This document shows positions 15,017 through 24,583 of a stretch of DNA of 24,583 bases, piece by piece (the stretch's first letter is position 1; every line of letters starts with the position of its first letter). Under the pieces are notes generated by a model. It did no database searches. It saw only the letters and a program-made list of their open reading frames with translations, and was not told the origin of the DNA. A program made the translations under genes and the position numbers. Where the stretch lies: assembly GCA_032358255.1 (NCBI GenBank), contig JAULBX010029024.1:1-24583 (forward strand). Direction: 5' to 3'. The stretch is from Heterotrichella gracilis (lineage: Eukaryota > Sar > Xanthophyceae > Tribonematales > Xanthonemataceae).

Positions 15017-18000
15017 ATGGCAAGGGTCCTTGCCCCCCTCCTAGCTGCTCTAGTGGCATGCTTCATCGTCCTTGTTTCCTGTGCTGGTGCCACCAACAAC
15101 ATTAGCAGCTCGGCTTTCGAAGTTGCTGCTGCCATAGCTAGCGGCAACACCACGACTATCGATGATGTAGGTGCTGATAGTATCTGATTGGCGATGCATT
15201 GGGTCTGTATGCTCCCTGTCCTGGCAAAGCACTCCTCTTTCCTGGCGCGTAATGGTTGTGCTTCATAGCCTGGTTACTGCCTGTCACCCTGTTTTCCATG
15301 TCATGGGTACTGCCTCCTGGCACACTGTGTATCATGACATGGGCATTGCAGGACCAGGCACGCAGCACTCTTTGAGCTACATTTGTGAAAACTTTGTGGC
15401 ACTGTGTTTCATGACATGGGTACTGCCTGGCACACTGTGTTTCTTGATATGGGTATTGCAGGCCATGGTGATCAGAAAAGCAGCACTCATTGAGCTACAT
15501 CTTGAAAATTATGACATTGTATCACCCATTTGAAACCTGGCAGGATAACAGCCTGCCATTTTGAATTAGCTGGAAGTGTTTCACGCATGACTTTCACTGT
15601 GGCTGTTTCCTGAAAGCATATTCAATGTCAGCGGGGATTAACCCATGATCTGTTTTCACGCTGCAGGTCTGCGCTGGTGCCTTTGGTTCTGGCAACGCAA
15701 CAGATGCCAACAACACTGCGGTGGTGCTGGCTGCTGGCGCTGCTCAGTCCATATCAGCCACTGTCGCGTGCCTCCAGAGCATCTTCCGCCACACCCGTGC
15801 CCGCCCTGCCGCTGAGGCAATATCACAGGCCTTTGGGTCCAACCTTTCAACCATTGTGCCCTACGGTGGTGACAGCCTGGCCGGGGCATGGACCGCGGCA
15901 ATGAATGGGATGGTGAACTTCCACAAGACATCAGCGTATCCCCAGGTAAGCCTTCCCATGATGTCAGTTGATAGGGTGTCATGAATCATTGTTACAAGAC
16001 AAGGAGTTGGTTTGTGCGTATTTTGAAGTGTGACATTATCAAGTAGAACAGTTGGCTGCTGTAAATGTCATGATTTATTCATTATTGGCCTGAACCATTG
16101 CCCAAATTCCAGCATGCATGTTGACCAAAATGTGGGCAAGCAATGCATTGTTATTTCAATGTAATTTCCTGCAAGGTTGAACGCTGCACAATCAAATGAG
16201 AGATGCGCATGAGTTGTTAGCTTGACTGGCAGTGTTCAATCATCAACATGATGTTCAATAAGTGGCTGTGGTTTAATGTGTACTCAAATGATCTACTGTG
16301 GGTGTTGCTTTTTGCAGGCGTTTTCTGCAGCTTTCCAAGTCGGAGGCTACTTTGCCGGCAACGTCACGGAGGGCGTTGCGAGCCAGGCGGCATCAGAACC
16401 AAATTCAGTGGATGTGGCAATTGCCTACGTGATGACCTGTGAGTTGCCCTCAGTTGTATAACAGTGCTTTGCACCACCACACCGTCATGATGAGTTATGG
16501 TCCCTAAATTAAAACATAGAGCATTGGACATCCTAGCCAATGTCATTGACTTGATTGTTACAGTTTACCTTGACCTGCCTGATCCGTCCTTTTGCTCATG
16601 GGCCACCTTGCCGCAACAGGACTGTTTCTTGTCATTCTGTACAGTCCTGTTCCTCATGTGGCCACCTATATCATTTGAGGGATTTGCTTCAGAATGCCTA
16701 CATGTCAGCCACTGGCCACACACACAGGATTACTAACTAAACTTTTGCATTCGCAGATTGCCAGTCCCATGAGGCTGCCAAGGCACTCTCAGATGCAGCA
16801 ACTGCCATACGTGACGATGGTGCTGTGCCTGCGGTCTGGGGATCTGCCCTTGGCAGCCTGCTTGGCAGCAATGAAGGGGCTGCTGTTGAAGCCTATGCCG
16901 CATCACAAGCTGTGGGTGGTATGATTGCTGCTTCTGCAGAAGAGGAAGTGACTTCTGCTTTGTACGGCTCTGATGCCAGTGCCGCAGCGACAGCAGATGC
17001 CATCCTCAAGGGAACCGCTCAAAGTAAGTTCACAGTGTTAGTGATGCTATACCATTGTGCATTCAGCCCTGCATGCAGACGCATTGTGGGTCTTCCAATT
17101 GCAGGGAGTGTGCAACTTAGCTGTGATCGCTTCTATTGTAACTTTAGTTGTTCCTGAGCGTTGCTCTGCTTGGCATCATGCTTACCAGTTGATCAGGAGC
17201 AGCAATCATCCTGCTTCAGCAGGTTTGCTTTGACTGCCGCGTGTGCTTCACACTGCCAATGGCATTCATTCCAGACCACCATGGCATGATTTGTGAACCT
17301 TCCAGCAGATTCTGATCACCTCTTGTCACTTGTGCAGATACGTGCTACTGGTGGCAGCCAGTGGGTGCGGATGCTGTTCCAGGCAGGATCAATGTTGCGG
17401 GCGGGCTTGAAGTCGCCAATGACATCTATGGCGCATCCTACGTTTGCCTCAACCCTTCAACCGGGACTCCGCTTCCAGGCAAGACTGTCACCCTCAGCGC
17501 TACAGGGGAAACAGCCTGCTATGTTGGGACCAATGGTACAGAGGCGCAAGACTGCCCCTTCTACAACTTGTTTGTGTCACAAACCTCCAGCCCGCGCTGG
17601 GTGCCGATCAACGGAAGCCCTGTTGGCCAAGCGTACCCTCCAGTCACCTCCCTGGCCACCACAACCCCAACCAACAAGGGCAAATATGCTGTGTGTCGCG
17701 CCGAGTACCCACTTGGCTCTGGCACCATGAACCCTGGGTGGGTGGACGTGGTCAATGGCACTATGTGCCACATCGCATTCAGGGGCAGCGAGCAGGTCCT
17801 GGGTGGCTTCCAGTGGCTGACGCTGGCCGCAGGTGAGCAAACATTTTGTTTGAAATTGCATAAAAGGTTCTGATGCAATGGATTGAGTTTACATGCTTTG
17901 ACAAGTGCACAGAAAACTTGATGCGCATGCCATGTCAATCAGTGTCAACTAGGCATGCGATGCTTGCCATGTGTGCTCAATGGTTGCCATGTGCGCATGT

Positions 18001-18289
18001 TCAAGATTTTCACTTAATGTGATTTTACGCATGCATGCCATGCATGATTCACCTTGAGGTCTATTGCCAGCATGACATGCAGCTGTACATCATTACCTGC
18101 AACTGAATGATGACAACATGTGCAGGGACATGCAGCTCAGATCACCCCAAGCCAGGACACTCTCCCAAGCCACACCACTCCCCCAAGCCACACCACTCCC
18201 CTAAGCCACACCACTCCCCCAAGCCTGAGGACCCTAAGCCAGAGAACCCCCCCAAGCCAGACCACCCCAAGCCAGATCACAAGATCTAG
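15017..18289 (+). CDS. Secreted protein: signal peptide, Ala-rich helical domain, DM9/DUF3421-like domain, His-Pro-Lys repeat tail
   Basis: Exons 15017-15166, 15667-15945, 16318-16438, 16757-17023, 17338-17832 and 18126-18289 join in consistent phase to 491 residues. Residues 1-24 form a signal peptide (LLAALVACFIVLVSCAG). Residues 33-272 form an Ala-rich helical domain shared with the downstream paralogue (LQSIFRH, GMVNFHKT, AFSAAFQVGG, DASAAATA) that I do not recognise. Exon 5 (about 273-437) resembles DM9/DUF3421 repeats, a mannose-binding lectin-like fold in known examples: CYWWQPVGADAVPGRIN, KYAVCRAEY, GWVDVVNGTMCHIAF. The tail has about four SPKPHH-type units then PKPE/PKPD, likely wall-associated or metal-binding (inference). 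Exon 5 is flanked by phase-1 introns at both ends, so it is a symmetrical cassette. Introns lack telomere-like tracts. Confidence 0.85.
15309..15513 (+). repeat. Tandem ~112-base duplication in intron 1 of the DM9-type gene
   Basis: Two copies (about 15309-15399 and 15421-15513) share TACTGCC, TGGCACACTGTGT, ATGGGNATTGCAGG, GCAGCACTC and TTGAGCTACAT in order. Each contains a TTGCAGG acceptor-like site. They do not copy the neighbouring exon, unlike the echoes of the LRR gene. Confidence 0.85.
18144..18285 (+). repeat. 18-base coding repeat (SPKPHH units)
   Basis: CCACACCACTCCCCCAAG-type units repeat three to four times, then degenerate into PKPE and PKPD units up to the stop. The repeat gives the protein a basic, His-rich, Pro-rich C-terminus. 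Confidence 0.92.
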
Positions 18290-18710
18290 TTGGACAACCT
18301 GGTCAGATTTCTGGCTGCAGATGCAAGTATCGTGCTCTGTGGGATGCGTCAGCTTCAAGACAGTATTATGCCTGATTTAACAGAATTCAGTTTCATCTGT
18401 ACCGTGAGCATGTCCAATTGGATGAACGTTGATATGTTTCAGCAACTTGTATATTATGGAATGCACCACATGAGTGTGCATCGTCCTGCAAGCAGCAATA
18501 GTGACTGGCATTGCCATATCGGCGGCCATAGTAGATGATGAACGTATACATTTTGACAAGATAATATCCATATTATGTCCAAGATGCTACAGTAGTAACT
18601 TTTACTACAGTTTGACGATCGTATGTATCATGTAGTACAACATGTATGTTGGGACCGTGCAGTGGTGCCTTGCCTCATGAGTCATCAAGAATGATCAACA
18701 ATACAGAAAC

Positions 18711-18715
18711 TGTAA
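18711..18715 (+). terminator. TGTAA poly(A) signal of the DM9-type gene
   Basis: First TGTAA found after the stop codon at 18289, giving a 3' UTR of about 430 bases. Confidence 0.6.
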
Positions 18716-18729
18716 AAGAAAAGAAGTGA

Positions 18730-19730
18730 AAGCACTTTTTGCAGACTGGCACAATGGCAGTAATGCACGGACTTTATTGGGATGACGGTACGTCAGTACC
18801 TCACATTGTGCAGACTGTCACCATTGGTATACCATCTCTGCACTGGCGGTGTCAATGGCAGCTTTCAACCTGATCCAATTTATCTGCACTGGCCACGTGC
18901 GCCATGGCATGACATGGCATGATATGGCCATGCCGCATGCACTCTCCAGGCAGAATCCTTTCTTTCTTTCTTCAACTCGTCATTGCGGTGCCAGTGTCAA
19001 CTTCCATCCTGCTGTGCCCGCCATGATAGAAAACATAGCCAACGAGTGGTGCATGGCTTCCTCTTTGCCAACTTCTCTTCATTAGCCAACATGCCTATTC
19101 AGGAGCAGGCTGCGTAGTGAACTATTTACTTGCATGTATGTGTCTATGTTGCTATGGATGCCAGCCCCACAATGGCAGTGCGCCTCACTGACAGCTGCAC
19201 CAGCGCACAGTTGCCCCATCCCCGTATCACCTGTGCAACGCATTGACCTACCTTGACCTGCCCCCGCTTAACCGCTTAAACCTAAACCCTATTACCCTAA
19301 ACAGATCCGTGACAGCAATAACACCATCCAGGGCAGTGCAGTGCACCTTTTGCATCTTGCCGCTATGTGACAGTGGGTCCCAACTGTTACAGGCGGGCAT
19401 ACTGTTCAAGCTTGATGTACTATGGTACCAGGGCGCCTGCATGGAAAATGTACTTAAGGATGTATTGAGAGTGTATGTACAGCTGTACTAGTACATTGGT
19501 GCGCCATCCATGGATGCTGATCAATAATGACAGCGCTGTTGCTGCAACTGTAGCTTGCCTTTGATGGACTGGCATGGTGTCAGACAGTCAGTGAACAACA
19601 TGATTGTACTATCAGAGCTCTCTTAACTTGGGGACCTGATCACTTGAGCCGTTTCACATGTGGCATACTAGATCATCTTGTCATATACCTTACACTTAGG
19701 GTTAGAATTTAAACCCTAAACCCTGGTGAC
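18730..19730. other. Intergenic stretch between the two paralogues
   Basis: No gene is recognised. Visible items: CATGGCATGA-type repeats (18901-18932), a TTTC microsatellite (18958-18972), a 12-base palindrome GTACAGCTGTAC (about 19477-19488), and CCTAAA units at 19277-19304 followed by an AG. The following 66 bases are open (IRDSNNTIQGSAV) and could be a decayed exon, but this is weak. Confidence 0.5.
19695..19726. repeat. Inverted pair of telomere-like units
   Basis: CTTAGGGTT is followed about 8 bases later by AAACCCTAAACCCT, so G- and C-strand units face each other and could form a hairpin. It lies directly before the promoter of the second paralogue. Confidence 0.75.
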
Positions 19731-19762
19731 GAAGAAAATTCTGGTGAGACGGGGGTGAGACT

Positions 19763-20098
19763 GTGGATCCTTTGGATCATCGGGAGCCCACCTGGTTTTG
19801 AATGCAAGTGCCCACAACGATCGCCCACTGGCCAGTCTTGAAAAGTACAAGCTCAGTGCATCACAAGAAAGCTTCAGGGTGTGACTGGACCGTCCCTGTT
19901 TGTGGTTCAAGCTTCACCGTCCGAAGTTAGACTTACCTTATCAAGAATATAAGAACTTCAAAGCAGTGAGGTTGTCTACTTAACCAAGCTCAACGTGACC
20001 AGGTCTCTTGCTGTTACTGCCACGCACTCTGCCCACACCCTCATCACCCACTCAACTGACAGTGCGAAACTGCAGCCTTGCTGTGATTGCTTTGAAAG
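19763..20098 (+). promoter_or_regulatory. Promoter and 5' UTR of the second Ala-rich paralogue
   Basis: It shares with the upstream paralogue the ordered block GATCCT, GCCCACAACGA, TCGCCCA and TGAAAAGTA (19763-19850). A TATA-like AATATAAG at about 19946-19953 lies at a similar distance downstream of the block as in the first gene, which predicts a transcription start near 19980. Confidence 0.55.
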
Positions 20099-22134
20099 AT
20101 GGCGACTTCCCTTTGCACCCTCCCTGCTGCTGCAGCGCTGGTGATCATGGTGGCAGTCACTGCGTCCTGCTGTGCTGACAGCAACGGCTCACAGAGGAAA
20201 CTGCTCCAGGTTGCACAGAGCTCGGCATCAGCAACAGCTGGTCCAGCTGACAATGGCCAGGCAGTAGCCTCTGCCCAGGCAGGCCCTCAGTCTGGTGCCT
20301 CACCTGCCCTTCCCAACCCACTACCCTTGGGCCCTTTCAACATCAGCCCTGTGCCAAGCATTGGTGCAGCCACCTCTGAGGACAACGCAGTGGCTTCCAC
20401 GGGCCCTGCTGGAGTACCTGCTAGCTCCCCTACCAGTGGTGAAGCCACTGCCATCAGTGGCAGCTCTGCTCTGAAAGTTGCTGCAGCCATAGGCAGTGGC
20501 AATGCCACAGCAATTGACCAGGTAAGGCATGGCATTGGTGCTTTGGTGGTGCATGCTCATAGGGTGTTGCCCTGCTTCAAAACTGTCATGTTGTGATGGT
20601 ACCTGTTTACTGGACCACTCCATTGGCTTGCCGCAAATGAAGGAGCATTCCCATACAATGATGCAGGTTTGCGCAACTGCATTTACTTCTGATAGTGCAA
20701 CAGAAGACAAGAACACCGCATACAGATTGGCGCTGGCTTCTGGCGCTGATGAGTACACAAAAGCCATTGTTGAATGCCTACAGAGCATTTTCCGCCATGG
20801 CCATGCCTCTGCTGCAGCTGTGGCAATCTCACACACTCTAGGGTCAAATGTGCCAACCCTTGCTGAAGCATGGACTCTTGCAATGCATGGAATGGTGAAC
20901 TTCCACAAAACGACAGCGTACGCACAGGTGAGTATGCCAGTTGATCAGAATTTTATACATTTTTCATGCCCATGATGTTACTCAATGCAGCCAAAGCAAT
21001 GCTATTTGTTACTTTTAGATTCATTGCCTGTTGGAAACTTTCCAAGTTTGAAACTTGTTGCTTTTGCCCGTACTACAGGAAACCTGCGCATGCAACTGCT
21101 TGCTATTTGCGACAGTTACTGCAATCGAAAACTGGGTATGTATACCCTGTTTCTATTTTTGCAGGCATTTTCTGCAGCTTTCCAAGTTGGAGGGAACTTT
21201 GCCAGCACTGTCACAGGAGGCGTTGCAAGACAAGCTGCATCAAACTCAGCGTCAGTTGCTGGAGCAATAGCCTATGTGATGACCTGTAAGTACCATGTAG
21301 GCTGTGTCTTTCATTTCCTTCACTGTACGATGCATGTGATGCCCACCGTAATATCTGATCCCCAATCCCATATCCCAAGCTGTTTGATACACTGTATCTT
21401 CCTGACCATATTTAAATACCTTGGCTTACTGATTCTTTTCATTATTTGCATGTGCAGATTGCCAGTCCCATGATGCTGCCCAAGCACTCTCTGACACAGC
21501 AATAGCAATACATGACGATGGCGCTGTGCCTGCGGCCTGGGGAGCTGCCCTTGGCAGTCTGCTCTGCAGCTGCAACGAAGGGGCCGCTGCCGAAGCCTAT
21601 GCTGCATCCAAGGCCGTGGGTGGTGTGATTGGTGATGCCGCAGGAGAGGCATTGACCACCGGCATGACTGGTACTGATGCCAGTGCTGCAGCCACAGCAA
21701 CTGCCATCCTCAAGGGAACTGCCCAAGGTAAGTGCATCACTGACAAAATGGGTTTACACTAGGGCTGCGTCAAACACGCATTTGTACACAGATGGCCATT
21801 TTATTCTCATCACTCAAGTAGTACTGACAGTCAATTGCTGCAATTGACTGTTTAGAGTGCAGCACTCTAAATGCCAAGCAAATGCTGTGAGTGGTGTCCA
21901 TCGATACTTCTTACTGTGCATTTCATGCGTAGTTACACAATTGCTTAAACTTCCATACTGAATGTCAATACTGTGGGCGTGCAAACGGTTTGTGGGCACT
22001 GCCAGTACATTTAACTGTTAATGACACATGCAGGGGACTGCCGTGCTACACCCCAGGTCTCCGTGCTACCAATTCCAGTACCAAGCCCTGCGTATGCATC
22101 AGCTTCAGCTACCACTACAGAAATAGCTGATTAG
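20099..22134 (+). CDS. Secreted Ala-rich protein, paralogue of the upstream gene without the DM9-like domain
   Basis: Exons 20099-20521, 20667-20927, 21165-21285, 21458-21727 and 22034-22134 give 391 residues, with all phases consistent. A signal peptide (LPAAAALVIMVAVTASCCA) is followed by a low-complexity Ala/Gly/Ser/Pro region (about 28-115). The Ala-rich helical domain comes next, sharing LQSIFRH, GMVNFHKT, AFSAAFQVGG, AIAYVMT, YCQSHDAA, DDGAVPA and DASAAATA with the gene at 15017-18289. The third exon is 121 bases in both genes, and the flanking phases are identical. The last exon replaces the DM9-like and His-Pro-Lys exons with a short tail (GDCRATPQVSVLPIPVPSP). Tandem duplication is the simplest origin. 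The function is unknown; the predicted location is extracellular. Confidence 0.85.
21827..21871. repeat. Two adjacent perfect hairpins in an intron
   Basis: CAGTCAATTG-CTG-CAATTGACTG (21828-21850) is followed at once by TTTAGAGTGC-A-GCACTCTAAA (21851-21871). Both stems are 10 bases and perfect. They lie in intron 4 of the second paralogue. Confidence 0.9.
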
Positions 22135-22342
22135 CAAGCGAGACATATATTAACTATCATCAGCCTACTACTGCTAGCCTAGGGCTAAGCCAAACCAAGC
22201 GTATACCCTAAGGGTAATTCATGCTGGCAGATGGGTTCCAATTCACTGTGATTGCTTTGTTTACAGCCACTGCAAAAACCAAAGCTCAGCCGCTCAGCCG
22301 CTCAGCTGAATGAATATTCCTCCATTTCTCAGCATCGCCAAT

Positions 22343-22347
22343 TGTAA
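22343..22347 (+). terminator. TGTAA poly(A) signal of the second paralogue
   Basis: First TGTAA after the stop at 22134, giving a 3' UTR of about 220 bases. Confidence 0.6.
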
Positions 22348-22447
22348 CAGTTATAATGAATCTTATAGTTTAAAAATTCTGCAGCAGACATGCGACTCCA
22401 AAGCCAGTGCCAAAACTGACTTAGGACTTTGAGTAAAATTAATAATT

Positions 22448-22792
22448 TTATGTCCAGTCACCGCAATATTCTTCACACAGCTGAAGCTTTTCGAAGGCCT
22501 TGATCATTGACTGTAACAGCTGCCTGTAGCTTTCAATTTGAAGCTCTAAATTTAATTTCTTTTTCAACGCCGTCAGTAACCCCCTGCATGGCATGGCATT
22601 GCTAGCCAACAATTGATATTTTTGTTGGATGGCATTGCCACGACTGGGCTTCGAAGTTTGGCATGTCGATTCTGCCATCGGTTGAGGACTCCTGGCCACT
22701 GTGGCTAGACTATCAAGTAACGCAGCGCCAGTGGTTTGCCACCAATTACCAGCAATGACACCTCGGGGCCATCTGGCATGCAGCGCGTACAT
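22448..22792 (-). CDS. Possible small protein with coiled-coil C-terminus
   Basis: A 114-codon open frame opens with an ATG at 22792. Its C-terminal third is amphipathic and helical (LKKKLNLELQIESYRQLLQS then MIKAFEKLQLCEEYC), with heptad-like Leu/Ile spacing. The N-terminal half has no clear feature. It overlaps no other gene on its strand, but it lies only about 50 bases past the likely poly(A) signal of the Arg/Gly-rich gene. It may be chance. No family is recognised. Confidence 0.22.
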   Translation of the reverse strand: MYALHARWPRGVIAGNWWQTTGAALLDSLATVARSPQPMAESTCQTSKPSRGNAIQQKYQLLASNAMPCRGLLTALKKKLNLELQIESYRQLLQSMIKAFEKLQLCEEYCGDWT

Positions 22793-22840
22793 ATTTAATG
22801 GCTGGGGACCACTTGGGACTCATTGAAAGCATTGTTGCTG

Positions 22841-22845
22841 TTACA
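22841..22845 (-). terminator. TGTAA poly(A) signal of the Arg/Gly-rich gene
   Basis: The minus-strand TGTAA (plus TTACA) is the first after the stop at 23216, implying a 3' UTR of about 375 bases. The gene converges with the Ala-rich paralogue. Confidence 0.5.
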
Positions 22846-23215
22846 GTATCCCGTGGACCACCAGGTGCACCTAGCTAGCCTACCTACAGCGTTTTCCTGG
22901 AATGTTAAATTGGAATGACATTGTTAAAAACTTGCCCCCTCGCGCCCACTTGCATTAACTAAACGCAGGGTGACCCTCCCGTCAACCCTGACACAGAGCA
23001 GCCGCATTGAATGTCATTACTGTTCATCCAGATGCCACTGGCAGCATAAATGCGTCCAAAGCGCACATAATTGCTACTGAACACACAATCGACCACAAGC
23101 CAAAATAGTGTTGGCAATTGCAAGAGATATCCTGTCCCAAATCCTGCTCCTCATCATCCAAAGGATGAGGATTCGAGCAGATATGTGTGCGCGCCGTGCC
23201 CCCACCACAGGTATG

Positions 23216-24583
23216 CTACTGGATGACCTCCCCAGTGATGATATCTCTGCGGGGCGCACTCACCCCCTGGTCCTTCGCCACCTCGCTTTTCTCCCCCCCC
23301 TGTGCCCCACCCCCCTCACGCTCCTCCCCTCTGAACCTGCCCTGATCCCCCTCCCCCCCTTGCCCCTCCCCTCCTGGACCGTCATCAGAACCCCCCCTTG
23401 ACCTGCCAGAGGCACCCTTGGCCCATTTGGCGGGGATCTTAGGGGCGAAATCCCCAGTGAACCATGGGGATCGCACCTCAGATCTCTCAGATTTCTCCCC
23501 CTCTGGCGCACCCGCACCCACATCCGCTGCAAAGGACCCTCCAGAATCCGCCCCCTCATCATTCGACCCCCCACCACGCCCACCCCCCATCCCCCATGTG
23601 CCCCCTTCCTCATCCCTCAACCCAATGCCCCCCCCTGGCCGATCCACAATGAGGTTATCCTGGTTGGATGCTGCCCTCCCCTCCCCCTCTCCCCCCTCGT
23701 ACCACTCCCCCCGGGGGGCACCGCCTGGCGATGCGGGGTTGGCACCGCTGCGCCAGGTGGGGCGGTCGTTGGCACTGCACCACCGGAAACCTGGTTAGGG
23801 TTTAGGGTTCAAAATTTGGGGTTCAAGGTTTGGGGGCGGTGGTTCAAAAGTTCTTAGGTTCAAAGTGGGTTACAAGTTTGAGCTGAGCAGTCGTTTGCTC
23901 TGCACCACAAAAATAACCTAGGCAGGGGTTTAGGTGTGTTATATTGCGCGGTCAATGACACTGCAACAGCAAGGAGTCAGGTCAGGGTTTGGGGTTTGGG
24001 GTTTGGGGTTCGCATTTTAAGGTTTGCTGTCCTGCTCACCTGAAGGCGCGGTCCCTGCCCCTCCCCCTGCCTCGTGACCCCCCCTCGCCGCGTCCATATG
24101 ACGGGCCCCTGTCCTGCCGATCCCACCTGGGGGAGCCTCTCCTCCCCTCGTCACGACCGAAAGACTCCCCCCTTGGTGGCCCTTTCTCCCCCTCGCCACG
24201 CCCATAGGATCCCTCCCTAGGAGGCCCCCTGCCCCCCTCATCCCGCCCGAATGACTCCCCCCTAGGTGGGCCCCTCTCCCCCTCGCCGTGCCAGTACGAC
24301 TCCCCCCTGGGATCTTCCCGCCCATAGGATACCTCCCTGGGTGGGCCCCTCTCCCCCTCGCCGCGCCCATAGGACTCTCCCCTTGAACCCCTGTCACGCT
24401 GCGTCGGCTCCCACGCCTTGCCTTCCCCGCCATAAGATTCCCCCCTGGGAGGGCCCCTCCGCCCCTCGTCACGGCCATATGACTCCCCCCTGGAAGGGAA
24501 ATCCCTGCGCTCCCCTCCCTCTCTGTCCCCCCTCCCCCACAGCCCCCCTCCCCCACCCCTCTCCCCCCTGCCCCGGGAACCCC
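23216..24583 (-). CDS. Arg/Gly/Glu-rich repeat protein, 3' part (runs off the right edge)
   Basis: Exons 24583(edge)-24040 and 23774-23216 join AG|T in phase. The first holds about seven 15-residue units of the type RGESYGRGEGERGPP (45-base repeats), then RGRGRDRAF. The second reads ANDRPTWRSGANPASPGG, GEWYEGGEGEG, NLIVDRPGGG, a Gly/Asp/Glu-rich stretch, SPWFTGDFAPKIPAKWAKG and a basic-acidic tail ending RRDIITGEVIQ. RG-rich low-complexity repeats are common in RNA-binding and translation proteins, but no specific family is recognised. The repeat exon has no ATG in this frame, as expected for an internal exon. A GTGAGTGCG sequence near 23262 could be a further donor, so the stop at 23216 is probable rather than certain. 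The base composition is strongly C-rich on the plus strand. Confidence 0.72.
23797..23972 (-). repeat. Acceptor-side echoes of the Arg/Gly-rich gene's last exon, with telomere-like tract
   Basis: The last exon begins after GTGGTGCAG (23774). Upstream in transcript order, GTGGTGCAG followed by AGCAAACGACTGC lies at 23886-23910, and TGTTGCAG followed by TGTCATTGACCGC at 23945-23972. Both match the exon start TGCCAACGACCGC. Between the real acceptor and these copies the minus strand reads CCCTAAACCCTAACC (23795-23810), again C-strand just before an acceptor. Confidence 0.65.
23975..24012. repeat. GGGTTTG heptamer run
   Basis: Four GGGGTTT units form a telomere-like variant repeat just downstream (in transcript order) of the Arg/Gly-rich gene's donor at 24039. 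Confidence 0.85.
24080..24500 (-). repeat. 45-base coding tandem repeat (RGESYGRGEGERGPP)
   Basis: About seven units are visible. Most are 15 codons, but one is shortened to 10 codons (REVSYGREDP) and one carries an insertion (GGEGKAWEPTQRDRGS). Positions 4-6 alternate ESY and ESF. Confidence 0.88.

Noticed and set aside
19306..19371. Short open stretch after CCCTAAACAG (IRDSNNTIQGSAV)
   Set aside because: It looks like an acceptor plus exon start but has no neighbouring exon to copy from and no donor; too weak to call.
23418..23798. 126-codon plus-strand Pro/Ser-rich open frame
   Set aside because: It is the antisense shadow of the Gly/Glu-rich exon 23216-23774.

Overview
The window looks like nuclear DNA of a green alga (Chlorophyta). 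Coding exons are GC-rich and split by many small to mid-size GT-AG introns. Plant-type proteins are present (a SnRK1/AKIN beta subunit and plant-type leucine-rich repeats). TGTAA, the usual green-algal poly(A) signal, lies 3' of several genes, and telomere-like CCCTAAA/TTTAGGG heptamers are scattered through introns. The exact lineage cannot be told from this sequence alone.

Layout: (1) about 63-2631, minus strand: a SnRK1/AMPK beta subunit with CBM48 and ASC domains. Its last visible exon-like segment carries an in-frame TGA. (2) 2632-3172: a short divergent promoter region. (3) 3173-11860, plus strand: a 14-exon gene for a secreted, single-pass membrane protein of about 781 residues, with signal peptide, a PPC-like beta domain, about 12 plant-type LRRs, one transmembrane helix and a short tail without a kinase. 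(4) 11861-15016: 3' UTR, then about 2 kb with no convincing gene but an imperfect non-coding duplication, then a promoter. (5) 15017-18289 and 20099-22134, plus strand: two tandem paralogues encoding secreted proteins that share an Ala-rich helical domain I do not recognise. The first also has a DM9/DUF3421-like lectin domain and a His-Pro-Lys repeat tail. (6) 23216-24583 (runs off the right edge), minus strand: an Arg/Gly/Glu-rich repeat protein.

The most striking signal is in the LRR gene, and more weakly in the two minus-strand genes. Many introns contain partial copies of the neighbouring exon edge. Copies downstream of an exon reproduce the exon's 3' end plus its 5' splice site. Copies upstream reproduce the 3' splice site plus the exon's first bases. 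I call these exon-edge echoes. They travel with telomere-like tracts that are mostly strand-ordered: TTTAGGG after donors and CCCTAAA before acceptors. Several echoes keep reading phase, and three would change the protein if used. The two Ala-rich paralogues lack both echoes and telomere-like tracts inside their introns.

The genes do not form an obvious pathway. The LRR protein and the two secreted paralogues are all predicted to act at or outside the cell surface, which would fit recognition or wall functions, but that is inference. Exon boundaries were set by hand from splice consensus, phase agreement and homology.
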